From NCBI RefSeq assembly GCF_014640535.1, contig NZ_BMHD01000002.1:240843-304842 (forward strand): a stretch of 64,000 nucleotides of DNA, written 5' to 3'. The notes beneath the pieces were generated by a model. That model made no database searches. It had not been told where the DNA came from and saw only the letters and a program-made list of their open reading frames with translations. This stretch comes from Cnuibacter physcomitrellae (lineage in GTDB: Bacteria; Actinomycetota; Actinomycetes; Actinomycetales; Microbacteriaceae). Every line of letters begins with the position of its first letter. Within the stretch, counting starts at the first letter, position 1. Made by a program: the position numbers and the translations under genes. This document shows, in pieces, positions 57,687-64,000 of this stretch.

Positions 57687-59258
57687 TCAGGACGTGCGGC
57701 GGCGACCGCGACGGAGGACGAGCAGACCCACGCCCGCGGCGGCCAGCACGAACGCGACAGCGGCGATCCCGGAGGCCGTCTCGTCGCCCGTGTTCGCCAG
57801 CGCGGGCGACGCCGCGGCCGTCGCCGGCGGCGTGGTCGCACCCGACGGGACGACCTGCCCGTCGGCCCGGACGCGCGGACCCGCGCCGACGTCGTTCACG
57901 GCCGCGACCGACACCCAGTACGCCTGTCCGCCCGTGAGGCCGTCGACCCTCAGGTGGTCGGCCTGCGCGTCGGCGTTCACGAGGACCGGGGCGCCGCCTC
58001 CCACCGGCGTGACGCGGACCGCATACCCCGTGATCGCGGAGCCGCCCGCATCCTCGGGCGCCTTCCAGTGGGCGACGACGGACTGGTCCCCCGCCTCGGC
58101 CCGCACGTCGCGCGGGCCCGTGGGGGTGCCCGCGGTGGCGCTGATGACGACCTCGCCCGTGTCGTTGTCGAAGCCGATGGTGTGCTTCAGGTAGAAGCCG
58201 TTGCCGGAGTTGAAGGTGTCCTCGGCATCGGCGGAGAAGAGGCCGTACTTGAACGGCGCGACCCCGGGCTCCACCATCTCGGCGTACGGCTCGGCGTCGG
58301 TCGAGCTCGACCAGACCACGGTCGCGCCCGTCTTCAGCAGACCGACGAGGAGTGCCCCCGATCCCGGTTCGGGCGTGGAGTGCACCGGATCCACGAGCGG
58401 CAGGAACTGATCGCCGCGGATCATCCCGCCGCTCTGCCCTGTGTCGAAGACGGTGTCGTTGCAGGCACTGGCGGAATCGGAGCCGTAGACGATGGTCCAG
58501 CAGACCTCGGGCTCGAAGTACACCGGCTGACCGTTCGGGTAGAAGAGGTCGCCGTCCTGCTCGCGGTAGAGCACGGTGTCGGTCTCACCGGCGTCGGCGG
58601 GAGCGCCGAGGCGGATCACCGGGTCCGCGCTCATGAAGTCGACCGTGAATCCCGCACTCAGCTCGGGCGTCAGCTGCGCCAAGGGTGAATAGAGCGCGTT
58701 CGCAGGATCGCCCCCGTCGTGCTTGTCGGACAGCCTCTGACCGATCCCGATGACTCCCCCGATGCCATCCTGGTAGCCGAGGCAGTGCGGGGTGCAGGAG
58801 GTGGCGTCGAGGAACGCGACGTCTCCGGGCGTCGTGACGACTCCCCCGACCTCGACCTGCGCGCGGGCGATGGTCCCGGATGCGGCCGAGCCGTCGTAGT
58901 TGATCCCCTGCGCGATGCCGGTGTCGATCACGGGGGTGGTCGGGTCCACGATCGAGCCGGGGAAGACGACCATGAAGTTCGTCCCGGTGTCGATCATCAT
59001 CGGGATGGGGGCGCTCCCGTTGATGCTCACCTCGACGCGGGGCAGGTAGCTGCCCGTCTCCGAGGTGAGGAGCGTGACGGGGATGTCCGGATGCGCCTGC
59101 GGATCAGCTACGACGGCCTGCACCTCGGCGGCCTGCATCTCGGCAGCCTGCACCGGAGCACCCACCGCTCCGAAGAGCAGCGCGGAGACCGCGAGCGCCG
59201 TCACCCCACCCGCACCGACGAGCCGGCGCATCGCCGATGCCCTGAGACGTTCGCTCAC
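57687..59258 (-). CDS. Wall-anchored pepsin-like (bilobal aspartic protease-like) protein with Fn3 domain
   Basis: 523 residues from a GTG at 59258 with GAGGGGG upstream. A signal peptide (MRRLVGAGG and a hydrophobic helix ending VQAAE) is followed by two lobes, each with an aspartic-protease motif: MMIDTGTNFMV (Asp90) and VFDTGQSGGM (Asp272), 182 residues apart, as in pepsin. A fibronectin type III domain (GPRDVRAEAGDQSVVAHWKA) comes next, then PALANTGDE, a hydrophobic segment and RRGRRRTS, an LAxTG sorting signal. It is probably displayed on the cell wall. Pepsin-like (A1) enzymes are uncommon in bacteria; active status is not proven because other pepsin-family residues are not obvious. Confidence 0.75.
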   Translation of the reverse strand: MSERLRASAMRRLVGAGGVTALAVSALLFGAVGAPVQAAEMQAAEVQAVVADPQAHPDIPVTLLTSETGSYLPRVEVSINGSAPIPMMIDTGTNFMVVFPGSIVDPTTPVIDTGIAQGINYDGSAASGTIARAQVEVGGVVTTPGDVAFLDATSCTPHCLGYQDGIGGVIGIGQRLSDKHDGGDPANALYSPLAQLTPELSAGFTVDFMSADPVIRLGAPADAGETDTVLYREQDGDLFYPNGQPVYFEPEVCWTIVYGSDSASACNDTVFDTGQSGGMIRGDQFLPLVDPVHSTPEPGSGALLVGLLKTGATVVWSSSTDAEPYAEMVEPGVAPFKYGLFSADAEDTFNSGNGFYLKHTIGFDNDTGEVVISATAGTPTGPRDVRAEAGDQSVVAHWKAPEDAGGSAITGYAVRVTPVGGGAPVLVNADAQADHLRVDGLTGGQAYWVSVAAVNDVGAGPRVRADGQVVPSGATTPPATAAASPALANTGDETASGIAAVAFVLAAAGVGLLVLRRGRRRTS

Positions 59259-59359
59259 CACGACCCCCTCACTCCCCATCTCCCGGTGATGCGGATTCGA
59301 CGACAGCATAGGGGTCAGGACCCCTCCTCCACGAGGGCACACATCCACCCGACGTCCCC

Positions 59360-59365
59360 TACGGT
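59360..59365 (+). promoter_or_regulatory. -10 box of WYL regulator gene
   Basis: TACGGT ends 6 nt before the ATG at 59372. Confidence 0.5.
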
Positions 59366-59371
59366 CGAAGG

Positions 59372-60067
59372 ATGAACAGGACCGACCGGCTCTACGCCCT
59401 CGTGGAGGAGCTCCGCGCGGTCGCGCCGCGTCCGCGGAGCGCGCGGTGGCTGGCCGAGCGGTTCGAGGTCAGCGTCCGGACGATCGAGCGCGACGTCAGC
59501 GCCCTCCAGCAGGCCGGCACTCCGATCTACGCCGAGCCGGGCAGGACCGGCGGATACTGCGTCTCGCGCGAGCACACGTTGCCGCCGCTCAACTTCACCC
59601 CGCAGGAGGCGGCCGCCATGGCGGTCGCACTGCAGTCGATGGGCGACTCCCCCTTCCGTCCCGCGGCGGAGACGGCGCTGCGCAAGCTCGTCTTCGCGAT
59701 GCGCGGCGATGACGCGCAGGCCGCGCGCGACCTCGCGGCGCGGGTCCACTTCCTGCGCGACGACGTGGCCGAGGCCAGGGTCCCGCGCCTCATCTCGGAC
59801 GCCGTCGCCCATCCACGCGTCCTGCGGATCGCGTACGGCGACCGCGCCGGCACCCGCACCAGCCGTGAGATCGAGCCGCTCGGCTATGTGGAGCGCAGCG
59901 GAGCCTGGTACCTCATCGCGTGGTGCAGGCTGCGCGACGGCCTCCGCGCCTTCCGGATCGACCGCATCCTCGACGTCGCGGTCACCACCGAGACGCCGCC
60001 CCCGCGAACGCTCACGGCGGAGGACATCGACATCGTGTACGGAACCCTCGAGCCGCTCACGCTCTGA
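59372..60067 (+). CDS. DeoR/YafY-type regulator with WYL domain
   Basis: A 231-residue regulator: the HTH RSARWLAERFEVSVRTIERD, DVSALQQAGTPIYAEPGRTGG wing, then the WYL domain with REIEPLGYVERSGAWYLIAWC and LRAFRIDRILDVAVT. WYL domains bind nucleic acid or oligonucleotide signals, and the YafY type usually controls a neighbouring gene; here a VOC protein gene follows. A palindrome at 60124-60140 lies between them. It is divergent from the pepsin-like gene. Confidence 0.92.
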   Translation: MNRTDRLYALVEELRAVAPRPRSARWLAERFEVSVRTIERDVSALQQAGTPIYAEPGRTGGYCVSREHTLPPLNFTPQEAAAMAVALQSMGDSPFRPAAETALRKLVFAMRGDDAQAARDLAARVHFLRDDVAEARVPRLISDAVAHPRVLRIAYGDRAGTRTSREIEPLGYVERSGAWYLIAWCRLRDGLRAFRIDRILDVAVTTETPPPRTLTAEDIDIVYGTLEPLTL

Positions 60068-60123
60068 GATCCCGCGGGAAACTCCGACAGGACGGTGTCG
60101 CGGGCCTCGGCGAGGCTGGTCGG

Positions 60124-60140
60124 GTCGAGACGGTCTCGAC
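60124..60140. promoter_or_regulatory. Perfect 17-bp palindrome upstream of VOC gene
   Basis: GTCGAGAC at 60124-60131 and GTCTCGAC at 60133-60140 pair perfectly around one G, 21 nt before the VOC ATG. It is a candidate operator, possibly for the adjacent WYL regulator. Confidence 0.5.
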
Positions 60141-60161
60141 GTCTGAACCGAGGAACCACCC

Positions 60162-60569
60162 ATGAACTTCGTGTCCATCCGCATCATCACCGACGACGTC
60201 GCCCGCCTCGCCGACTTCTACGAGCTGATCACCGACGGCACCGCCGTCCGCACCGCCGACGTCTTCGCCGAGCTGACGACCCCCTCCGTGACCCTCGCGA
60301 TCGGCAGCACCCGCACCGTCCCGGCGTTCGCCCCGGGTGCCGCGGAGCCCGCGCAAAACCGCTCCGCGATCATCGAGTTCCTCTCCCCCGACGTCGACGC
60401 CGACTACGCCCGCCTCCGAGACGTGATCGACTCGTGGGTGAACGAGCCCACGCTGATGCCCTGGGGCAACCGCTCGCTCCTCCTCCGCGACCCGGACGGC
60501 AACCTCGTCAACCTCTTCACCCCCGCCACCCCGGAGGCGATCGCGAAGTTCGCACTCTTCACCGAATGA
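60162..60569 (+). CDS. VOC-family (glyoxalase/bleomycin-resistance-like) protein
   Basis: A 135-residue protein with the VOC fold: NFVSIRIITDDVARLADFYE, LTTPSVTLAIGSTRTV, SWVNEPTLMPWGNRSLLLRD and PDGNLVNLFTPATPEAIAKF. GAGGAAC is upstream of the ATG. Probably a small-molecule-binding or isomerase protein; it follows the WYL regulator and may be its target. The substrate is unknown. Confidence 0.9.
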   Translation: MNFVSIRIITDDVARLADFYELITDGTAVRTADVFAELTTPSVTLAIGSTRTVPAFAPGAAEPAQNRSAIIEFLSPDVDADYARLRDVIDSWVNEPTLMPWGNRSLLLRDPDGNLVNLFTPATPEAIAKFALFTE

Positions 60570-60587
60570 GCGCGGGGTGCGGCCGCT

Positions 60588-61169
60588 TCAGATCACGGGC
60601 CGTGGCGGGGCTTCGGGCGCTTTGATCGGTCCATCCGCAAGGATCGCGTTGACCATGTGGATGGCCCGATCGCTGAGGCTGTCACCGGGATAGAAGTCTT
60701 CATACAACTCCTCGGCCTCAGCAAGGGATGTCATGGCGCAGAGCCCGAGGAGAAGGCGGATATCGCGGGTATCCCGGCCAGGACGATTGGCCCGCAGCTT
60801 CATGGCCAGCAGCGCTTCCTTCGCCGCGACCTCGATGACGATCCCATGTTCGTCGTAGACGCTCTCCCACTCGACTACACGACCGAGTGTGGGCAGCGCA
60901 TCTGCGCGGGTGACTTCGAAGTTCAGCCAAGCCGGGTCCCAGCCGCGGCGCTCGGCGACTCTTGCCGCGGCAGCCTCGACCGCAGCGTCGCTCCCGGGGT
61001 GGACGTGGAGCGAGTCGAGATCTTGAGTGACTCCACGGTCGAAGTAGCGGAGGGCCAAAGCGGCGCCGCCGACCAATCGGATCCCCGCGACCTCCCCGGC
61101 ATCCCGTAGCTCGTCCACGAGGTCGCGAAGGCCGACGATGATGTCATCGCGTTCCAGTGCGGTGGCCAC
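60588..61169 (-). CDS. Nucleotidyltransferase-fold protein (AbiEii/MenA-like)
   Basis: A 193-residue protein. The glycine/acid motif IRLVGGAALALRYFDRGVTQ followed by DLDSLHV is that of AbiEii/DUF1814-type nucleotidyltransferases (GGxAL....R.T.DiD). A Lys-rich helix (AKEALLAMKLRANRPGRDTR) follows, as in toxins that transfer nucleotides onto tRNA or proteins. The GTG at 61169 lies 2 nt after the stop of the HTH gene. Together they form a putative type II/IV toxin-antitoxin pair. Enzymatic activity is inferred. Confidence 0.75.
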   Translation of the reverse strand: MATALERDDIIVGLRDLVDELRDAGEVAGIRLVGGAALALRYFDRGVTQDLDSLHVHPGSDAAVEAAAARVAERRGWDPAWLNFEVTRADALPTLGRVVEWESVYDEHGIVIEVAAKEALLAMKLRANRPGRDTRDIRLLLGLCAMTSLAEAEELYEDFYPGDSLSDRAIHMVNAILADGPIKAPEAPPRPVI

Positions 61170-61171
61170 GA

Positions 61172-61747
61172 TCAGACGCTCGCGAAGGTATCCCGCCAGA
61201 CCAGCACTCCCCGCTTGGCGAACTCCTCGGGCACCTCGGAGTCGGGCGGAAGAGGATCGGCGGCATCCACCTCGAGACCGCGGGACTCGCGAACGAACCG
61301 GCTCGGAGCGTCCACCCAATCCGGTGTCGGAAGCCCTTCTTCGCGGAGACGCCACGCGACGACCGCCGCAAGAGCCGCGTCCCACACAGGATCCGCCGTC
61401 GTCTCCGGCTCAGCAAGGCCGAGAACGCCGCGAACAAGACCCCGTTCCGCGACGAGGTTGTCACTCAGCTGGATCAGCGCGCGCAGTGCACGATCCTTGT
61501 CTCCGTCACGGAGCCGCTGCCGGATCTCCGCAGCTACGGTCGCAGCGTCGTCGCGACGGGTCGGCGCGGAATAGAGCCGATGGCCTGTGCCTGCAAGCAG
61601 GCGATCAACGGTGCTGAACTCGGCATCACGGCCGCGCTCCGACCGAGAGACAGCCGCCTGGTCGATACGCGTACGCTCGGCGAGCTGGTCTTGGGTGAGC
61701 CGCCTGCTCTTGCGCGCAGCGCGCACGAGCGTCGATGCGTTGGCCAT
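61172..61747 (-). CDS. XRE-family HTH protein, putative antitoxin
   Basis: A 191-residue protein with an N-terminal helix-turn-helix (STLVRAARKSRRLTQDQLAE, RTRIDQAAVSRSERGR) and a helical C-terminal part. GGAGGTGA lies 7 nt before the ATG. It precedes the nucleotidyltransferase gene and the two are coupled by a 2-nt gap, the pattern of AbiEi/AbiEii-like and HTH/NTase toxin-antitoxin modules. ATGTC/GACAT half-sites next to its -10 box suggest autoregulation. Confidence 0.78.
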   Translation of the reverse strand: MANASTLVRAARKSRRLTQDQLAERTRIDQAAVSRSERGRDAEFSTVDRLLAGTGHRLYSAPTRRDDAATVAAEIRQRLRDGDKDRALRALIQLSDNLVAERGLVRGVLGLAEPETTADPVWDAALAAVVAWRLREEGLPTPDWVDAPSRFVRESRGLEVDAADPLPPDSEVPEEFAKRGVLVWRDTFASV

Positions 61748-61765
61748 CAGCGCGTCACCTCCAAT

Positions 61766-61782
61766 ATGTCCCTGACATCATA
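61766..61782 (-). promoter_or_regulatory. Promoter and operator of the HTH/nucleotidyltransferase pair
   Basis: On the minus strand TATGAT (61777-61782) is a good -10 hexamer. ATGTC (61766-61770) and GACAT (61774-61778) form a perfect inverted repeat that overlaps the box, so binding would block transcription. The ATG is 30 nt downstream. Confidence 0.55.
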
Positions 61783-61831
61783 ATCTCAGGCGGCTCCGCC
61801 ATGGGCAGGAGTTTCGGCACACGCAGAGAAA

Positions 61832-61854
61832 GAGCCCGGCCGACGGCCGGGCTC
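61832..61854. terminator. Perfect 10-bp hairpin with T-rich flanks
   Basis: GAGCCCGGCC (61832-61841) pairs with GGCCGGGCTC (61845-61854). TTCATT follows on the plus strand and TTTCT on the minus strand, so it can work in both directions. No gene ends right beside it; it may have been the terminator of a tRNA or of the lost chromosomal gene. Confidence 0.65.
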
Positions 61855-61915
61855 TTCATTCGTATCTCGTGAGATCGCGACTCAGTTGTTCTCTCTGGTG
61901 CGTCTCGTCACAGGG

Positions 61916-61935
61916 TGCCCCTGGAGGGACTCGAA
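61916..61935 (-). other. tRNA 3'-end fragment, putative attachment site (att)
   Basis: On the minus strand TTCGAGTCCCTCCAGGGGCA reads as the T-loop, T-stem second half and acceptor 3' end of a tRNA. The rest of a tRNA is missing on the 5' side (toward 62 kb). Such 3' fragments are the scar left at one end of an element inserted into a tRNA gene. By polarity the element lies to the right, where GC content falls and mobile remnants appear. Confidence 0.55.
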
Positions 61936-62041
61936 CTCGTTAGGCGGCTCCGCAACACCGCCGCAAACTCGCAACTTCCAGGTGTTTTCGCGGTTCTTGG
62001 ATCACGTCAACGACCCTGAATCAGGCTGTTTGGAGACCAAT

Positions 62042-62060
62042 TGTGGGCAAAATGTGGGCA
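62042..62060 (+). repeat. TGTGGGCA direct repeats near the att-like site
   Basis: TGTGGGCA at 62042-62049 and 62053-62060, an 11-bp period of one helical turn. Short phased repeats beside a core site resemble arm-type binding sites of tyrosine integrases. No integrase gene is visible in the window. Confidence 0.4.
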
Positions 62061-62093
62061 CGGGACGCAGCCTCGGACGCAGTGAAAATGTGA

Positions 62094-62165
62094 TGTCTTT
62101 AAACATGGGTAACAGTTCTGCCTCAGGACATCGGTAACACTTCCTGTCTCAAAACATCGGTGACA
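62094..62165. repeat. Three 21-bp repeats at the IS481-type remnant end
   Basis: TGTCTTTAAACATGGGTAACA (62094-62114), TGCCTCAGGACATCGGTAAC plus A (62119-62139) and TGTCTCAAAACATCGGTGAC plus A (62145-62165) share ACATSGGTRACA at their ends, about 25 nt apart. Repeats of this kind (on the other strand TGTcaCCGATGT...GACA) follow IS481-family transposase genes in actinobacteria. Confidence 0.6.
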
Positions 62166-62166
62166 C

Positions 62167-62488
62167 TCACTGAGCTGCGCTGGGTCCGCGTGGCCCCGGC
62201 GGCCGCCCGTTGCCGACGTACCTGGTGCCGGGAGCCGGCCACGCGTGCTCGATGCTGGGCTCCTTGGTCGTCGAAGACGAGCAGGGCAGCGTCGGTCTCG
62301 ACGAGCAACACAATGCTGCCGGTGAGGGTGCGGCCGGCATAGAACAGGGTCGCTCGTCGTCGGAAGACTGTCCAGGTGTCGCGGATCCGTGCCATCCGGA
62401 TTTCGTCCGGCAACGCTTCCGCGGACCTGGGCTTCGGTATCGCCGTGGGCGATGGACTGGCGGAAGGGCTTCTGGGTGGCCGCGCTGA
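62167..62488 (-). pseudogene. IS481-family transposase C-terminal remnant, frameshifted
   Basis: Two frames carry C-terminal transposase-like sequence. One reads TWTVFRRRATLFYAGRTLTG and SIVLLVETDAALLVFDDQG, the beta-rich tail of IS481-type DDE transposases. The other continues EPSIEHAWPAPGTRYVGNGR and ends PGPRGPSAAQ just before the repeats. The N-terminal and catalytic portions are missing or scrambled upstream. The element is inactive. Boundaries are approximate. Confidence 0.55.
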
Positions 62489-62901
62489 AACCCTGACCAG
62501 GTTCGATCTGGCGCTATACGGCGACCCGTTAAGTACACGGGCGATCGTGCGCGTTTGCCGGTCGCCGGCAGCCACGCTGCTAGTCGGGCTCTGCTCTCGG
62601 CTGCCGTCAGCCGCGAAGCCGCGTCCTGCTCCATCGGCAGACAAAGCCGGTCCATTCGCTTCTCGCCCGGCTTAGTTGCTGCTGCGAAACCGGGATCCCA
62701 CTATCATTCATCACGCGCAGTCCGTGGATGGAGACGTTGGCCGGGGGCCATTGCAGTGGATGAGATGCGGTCGCTAATCGCGACGCGGGCGTCTCAACGC
62801 CGGTGGCCATGGAGACCGCACTTGTAGTAGTCGTGAGATTCGACCAATAACTGGCTGCCACATCAGTCCAACCCCAAATCATTCGCGGCGTGACGGTGTT
62901 C
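62489..62901. other. No gene recognised
   Basis: About 410 bp of moderate-GC sequence between the transposase remnant and the hypothetical gene. Short open frames exist on both strands but none has a convincing start, composition or family motif. A low-GC piece at about 62810-62900 may derive from the 3' part of the neighbouring gene, extended in another frame. Confidence 0.6.
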
Positions 62902-63366
62902 TCACCGTGCCGGTAAAACTGCAGCCGCCCCACCATCGCTAGGGGCGCGGTGATCCACCAGGTTTCGAAATCTGCGTAGCGCGTGCGTCGTGGCGAACAT
63001 TCGGTCCAGCGAGGTAAGGTTCTCGACGAACTCGGGGTCCATTCGGGAGATCGTTTGAGCTCGGAGCCGGATGATCTTGTGCGAAAGCAGATCGATGCGC
63101 CCCCACGAGACGTGCGTCTCCTCGACGCTCTCGGACTTGCGCTGATCACGATTGTGCTCGCTGGTGAACCTTTTAAGCGATGCGAGGTCTCTGCCCGACA
63201 GCACATCCTTCGCCGCAGCGTGGAGGATCTCCAGAATCCGCCGTGACTCATCTTCAGCACTGGAGGTCTCGAACAAGAAGTCACCGAGCATGGCCACGAG
63301 ACGCCGGTTTGCTAGGCCCATAGGCCGGAGTTGACGCCACCGGGCGTACTGGGCGTAAGCATCCAC
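62902..63366 (-). CDS. Hypothetical helical protein of the putative island
   Basis: A 154-residue mostly alpha-helical, charged protein from a GTG at 63366 with AGAGGA 7 nt upstream: DAYAQYARWRQLRPMGLANR, RRILEILHAAAKDVLSGRDL, and HKIIRLRAQTISRMDPEFVE. It has no signal peptide or membrane helix. Codon use is much less GC-biased than in the main chromosome. The end (LVDHRAPSDGGAAAVLPAR) may be an altered C-terminus, because coherent sequence could continue in a different frame. Not recognised. Confidence 0.5.
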   Translation of the reverse strand: MDAYAQYARWRQLRPMGLANRRLVAMLGDFLFETSSAEDESRRILEILHAAAKDVLSGRDLASLKRFTSEHNRDQRKSESVEETHVSWGRIDLLSHKIIRLRAQTISRMDPEFVENLTSLDRMFATTHALRRFRNLVDHRAPSDGGAAAVLPAR

Positions 63367-63511
63367 CTGACAATCCTCTCGTCGCCGACATGACCCATGT
63401 TCGTCGCAAACAACTGAAGCTTGACCCGGTGCACCACGTATGCATCGACCAAGCGCTGCTTACTAATGGGAGTAGACCGGGCTGCACCCAATCTCAGTCG
63501 TCGGATTCACC

Positions 63512-64000
63512 TCACAACAGTGCACGAACCTTGCGAGCTCGGGACCTGCCTTTGGAGGGGTCGAACTCCACCTCGAACGCAAGCAAATTGCCGAGCTGGA
63601 GCTGTCGCCAGTCTCGGCGATCAATCAGATCGTTGACATGGAAAAAGAGGGACTCGGACCGGAACCGGATGAAGCCATAGCTCTGATCGACCGGCAGCGT
63701 CTCGATCAGTCCCGTAACTCTCCCGCTTTCAGCAGCACGTGAGATCTTCGATTGGGCGATCACCGCTAGCCCTTCAGTTTGCTTCTGTAGGTAGCTACTC
63801 CCCACAGAAGCTGCTGAGAAGCGGGTGCACACGTCTGAAATGTGAATCAACCAGTCATCCGAGATTGATCCAAAGCGGTCCTGCGAGAAATCTTGGATCA
63901 GAGCAAGTCCGGTCTCGATAATCTCTAGTCCGGCGGCTATGTCGCCCTTCGTAAGCGCCACTTCCGAGCCGAATACTATCGATCGAAGGCACAGGAGGAA
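63512..64000 (-). CDS. Protein with C-terminal cold-shock-like (OB-fold) domain, start beyond window
   Basis: The frame is open to the window edge; a GTG at 63961 would give 149 residues, but in-frame codons continue upstream, so the true start may be outside. The N-terminal part is helical (LEIIETGLALIQDFSQDRFG). The C-terminal 65 residues resemble a cold-shock domain: SGRVTGLIETLPVDQSYGFI, then RSESLFFHVNDLIDRRDW and AFEVEFDPSKGRSRARKV, with GFI and FFH like the RNP1/RNP2 motifs of CSD proteins. This suggests a nucleic-acid-binding protein. Low-GC codon use links it to the putative island. Confidence 0.6.
   Translation of the reverse strand, partial: FLLCLRSIVFGSEVALTKGDIAAGLEIIETGLALIQDFSQDRFGSISDDWLIHISDVCTRFSAASVGSSYLQKQTEGLAVIAQSKISRAAESGRVTGLIETLPVDQSYGFIRFRSESLFFHVNDLIDRRDWRQLQLGNLLAFEVEFDPSKGRSRARKVRALL

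Noticed and set aside
61886-62137. Possible small protein containing WRDSN
   Set aside because: This peptide is the well-known spurious translation of a tRNA 3' end. The underlying DNA is the tRNA fragment and att-like region, not a gene.

Overview
The window is high-GC DNA (about 70% G+C over most of its length) from an actinobacterium, most likely a member of the Microbacteriaceae. The evidence is the strong G/C third-position bias, many GTG starts, a RamB/ScfR-type regulator divergent from the glyoxylate-shunt genes, LAxTG-type cell-wall sorting signals, an F420-type (deazaflavin) oxidoreductase, and a galU / rimJ / sepX(glpR)-like neighbourhood of the actinobacterial division locus. At least a dozen genes have a TANNNT-like -10 box only 6-7 nt before the start codon, which predicts leaderless mRNAs, as is common in Actinobacteria.

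Layout. 1-7.7 kb: housekeeping and catabolic genes (FAD monooxygenase, methyltransferase, carboxylesterase, HAD phosphatase, CPA1 antiporter, TauE-like permease). 7.7-12.3 kb: glyoxylate shunt (aceA-aceB) with a divergent RamB-like regulator. 12.4-12.9 kb: a RelBE/YoeB-type toxin-antitoxin pair. 13.05-15.5 kb: a tightly coupled three-gene cassette of a Gly/Asp/Asn/His repeat mini-protein, a JmjC/cupin-4 oxygenase and a thioredoxin-like [2Fe-2S] ferredoxin. This is the best candidate in the window for an undescribed system. 15.6-17.6 kb: a flavin monooxygenase and a divergent XRE-cupin regulator sharing a perfect AT-rich 19-bp palindrome. 17.7-25.5 kb: small enzymes, Fpg/Nei glycosylase, a wall-anchored SGNH hydrolase, a LuxR regulator, CsbD, an ArsR/VOC pair, a frameshifted GNAT gene and a hypothetical gene. 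tRNA-Ala(CGC) lies at 25.7 kb. 25.8-33.8 kb: acyltransferase, SepX/GlpR-like membrane protein translationally coupled to a two-component system, RimJ-like acetyltransferase, GalU, 5-formyl-THF cyclo-ligase, FmdB and MscL. 34.1-37.9 kb: a 1255-residue helicase-like protein with a degenerate P-loop. 38-48.4 kb: F420/flavin oxidoreductases, a phosphatase, a secreted coiled-coil putative peptidase, SDR/XRE pair, a second CPA1 antiporter, and a MarR regulator with a MATE efflux pump. 48.4-57.4 kb: an alpha/beta hydrolase, then a LacI-ABC transporter-GH127-GH63-like sugar utilisation operon under tandem LacI-type palindromes. 57.7-61.8 kb: a sortase-anchored bacterial pepsin-like protein, a WYL regulator, a VOC protein and an HTH/nucleotidyltransferase pair resembling a toxin-antitoxin module.

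61.9-64 kb: the sequence changes character. A tRNA 3'-end fragment, short direct repeats, an IS481-type transposase remnant, lower GC and unfamiliar genes (one with a cold-shock-like domain) suggest the edge of an integrated element that continues past the right end.

Four unusually long near-palindromes (arms of 24-34 nt, unrelated in sequence) occupy intergenic gaps at 15.5, 23.9, 27.2 and 33.8 kb. No CRISPR array, rRNA or complete prophage was seen.
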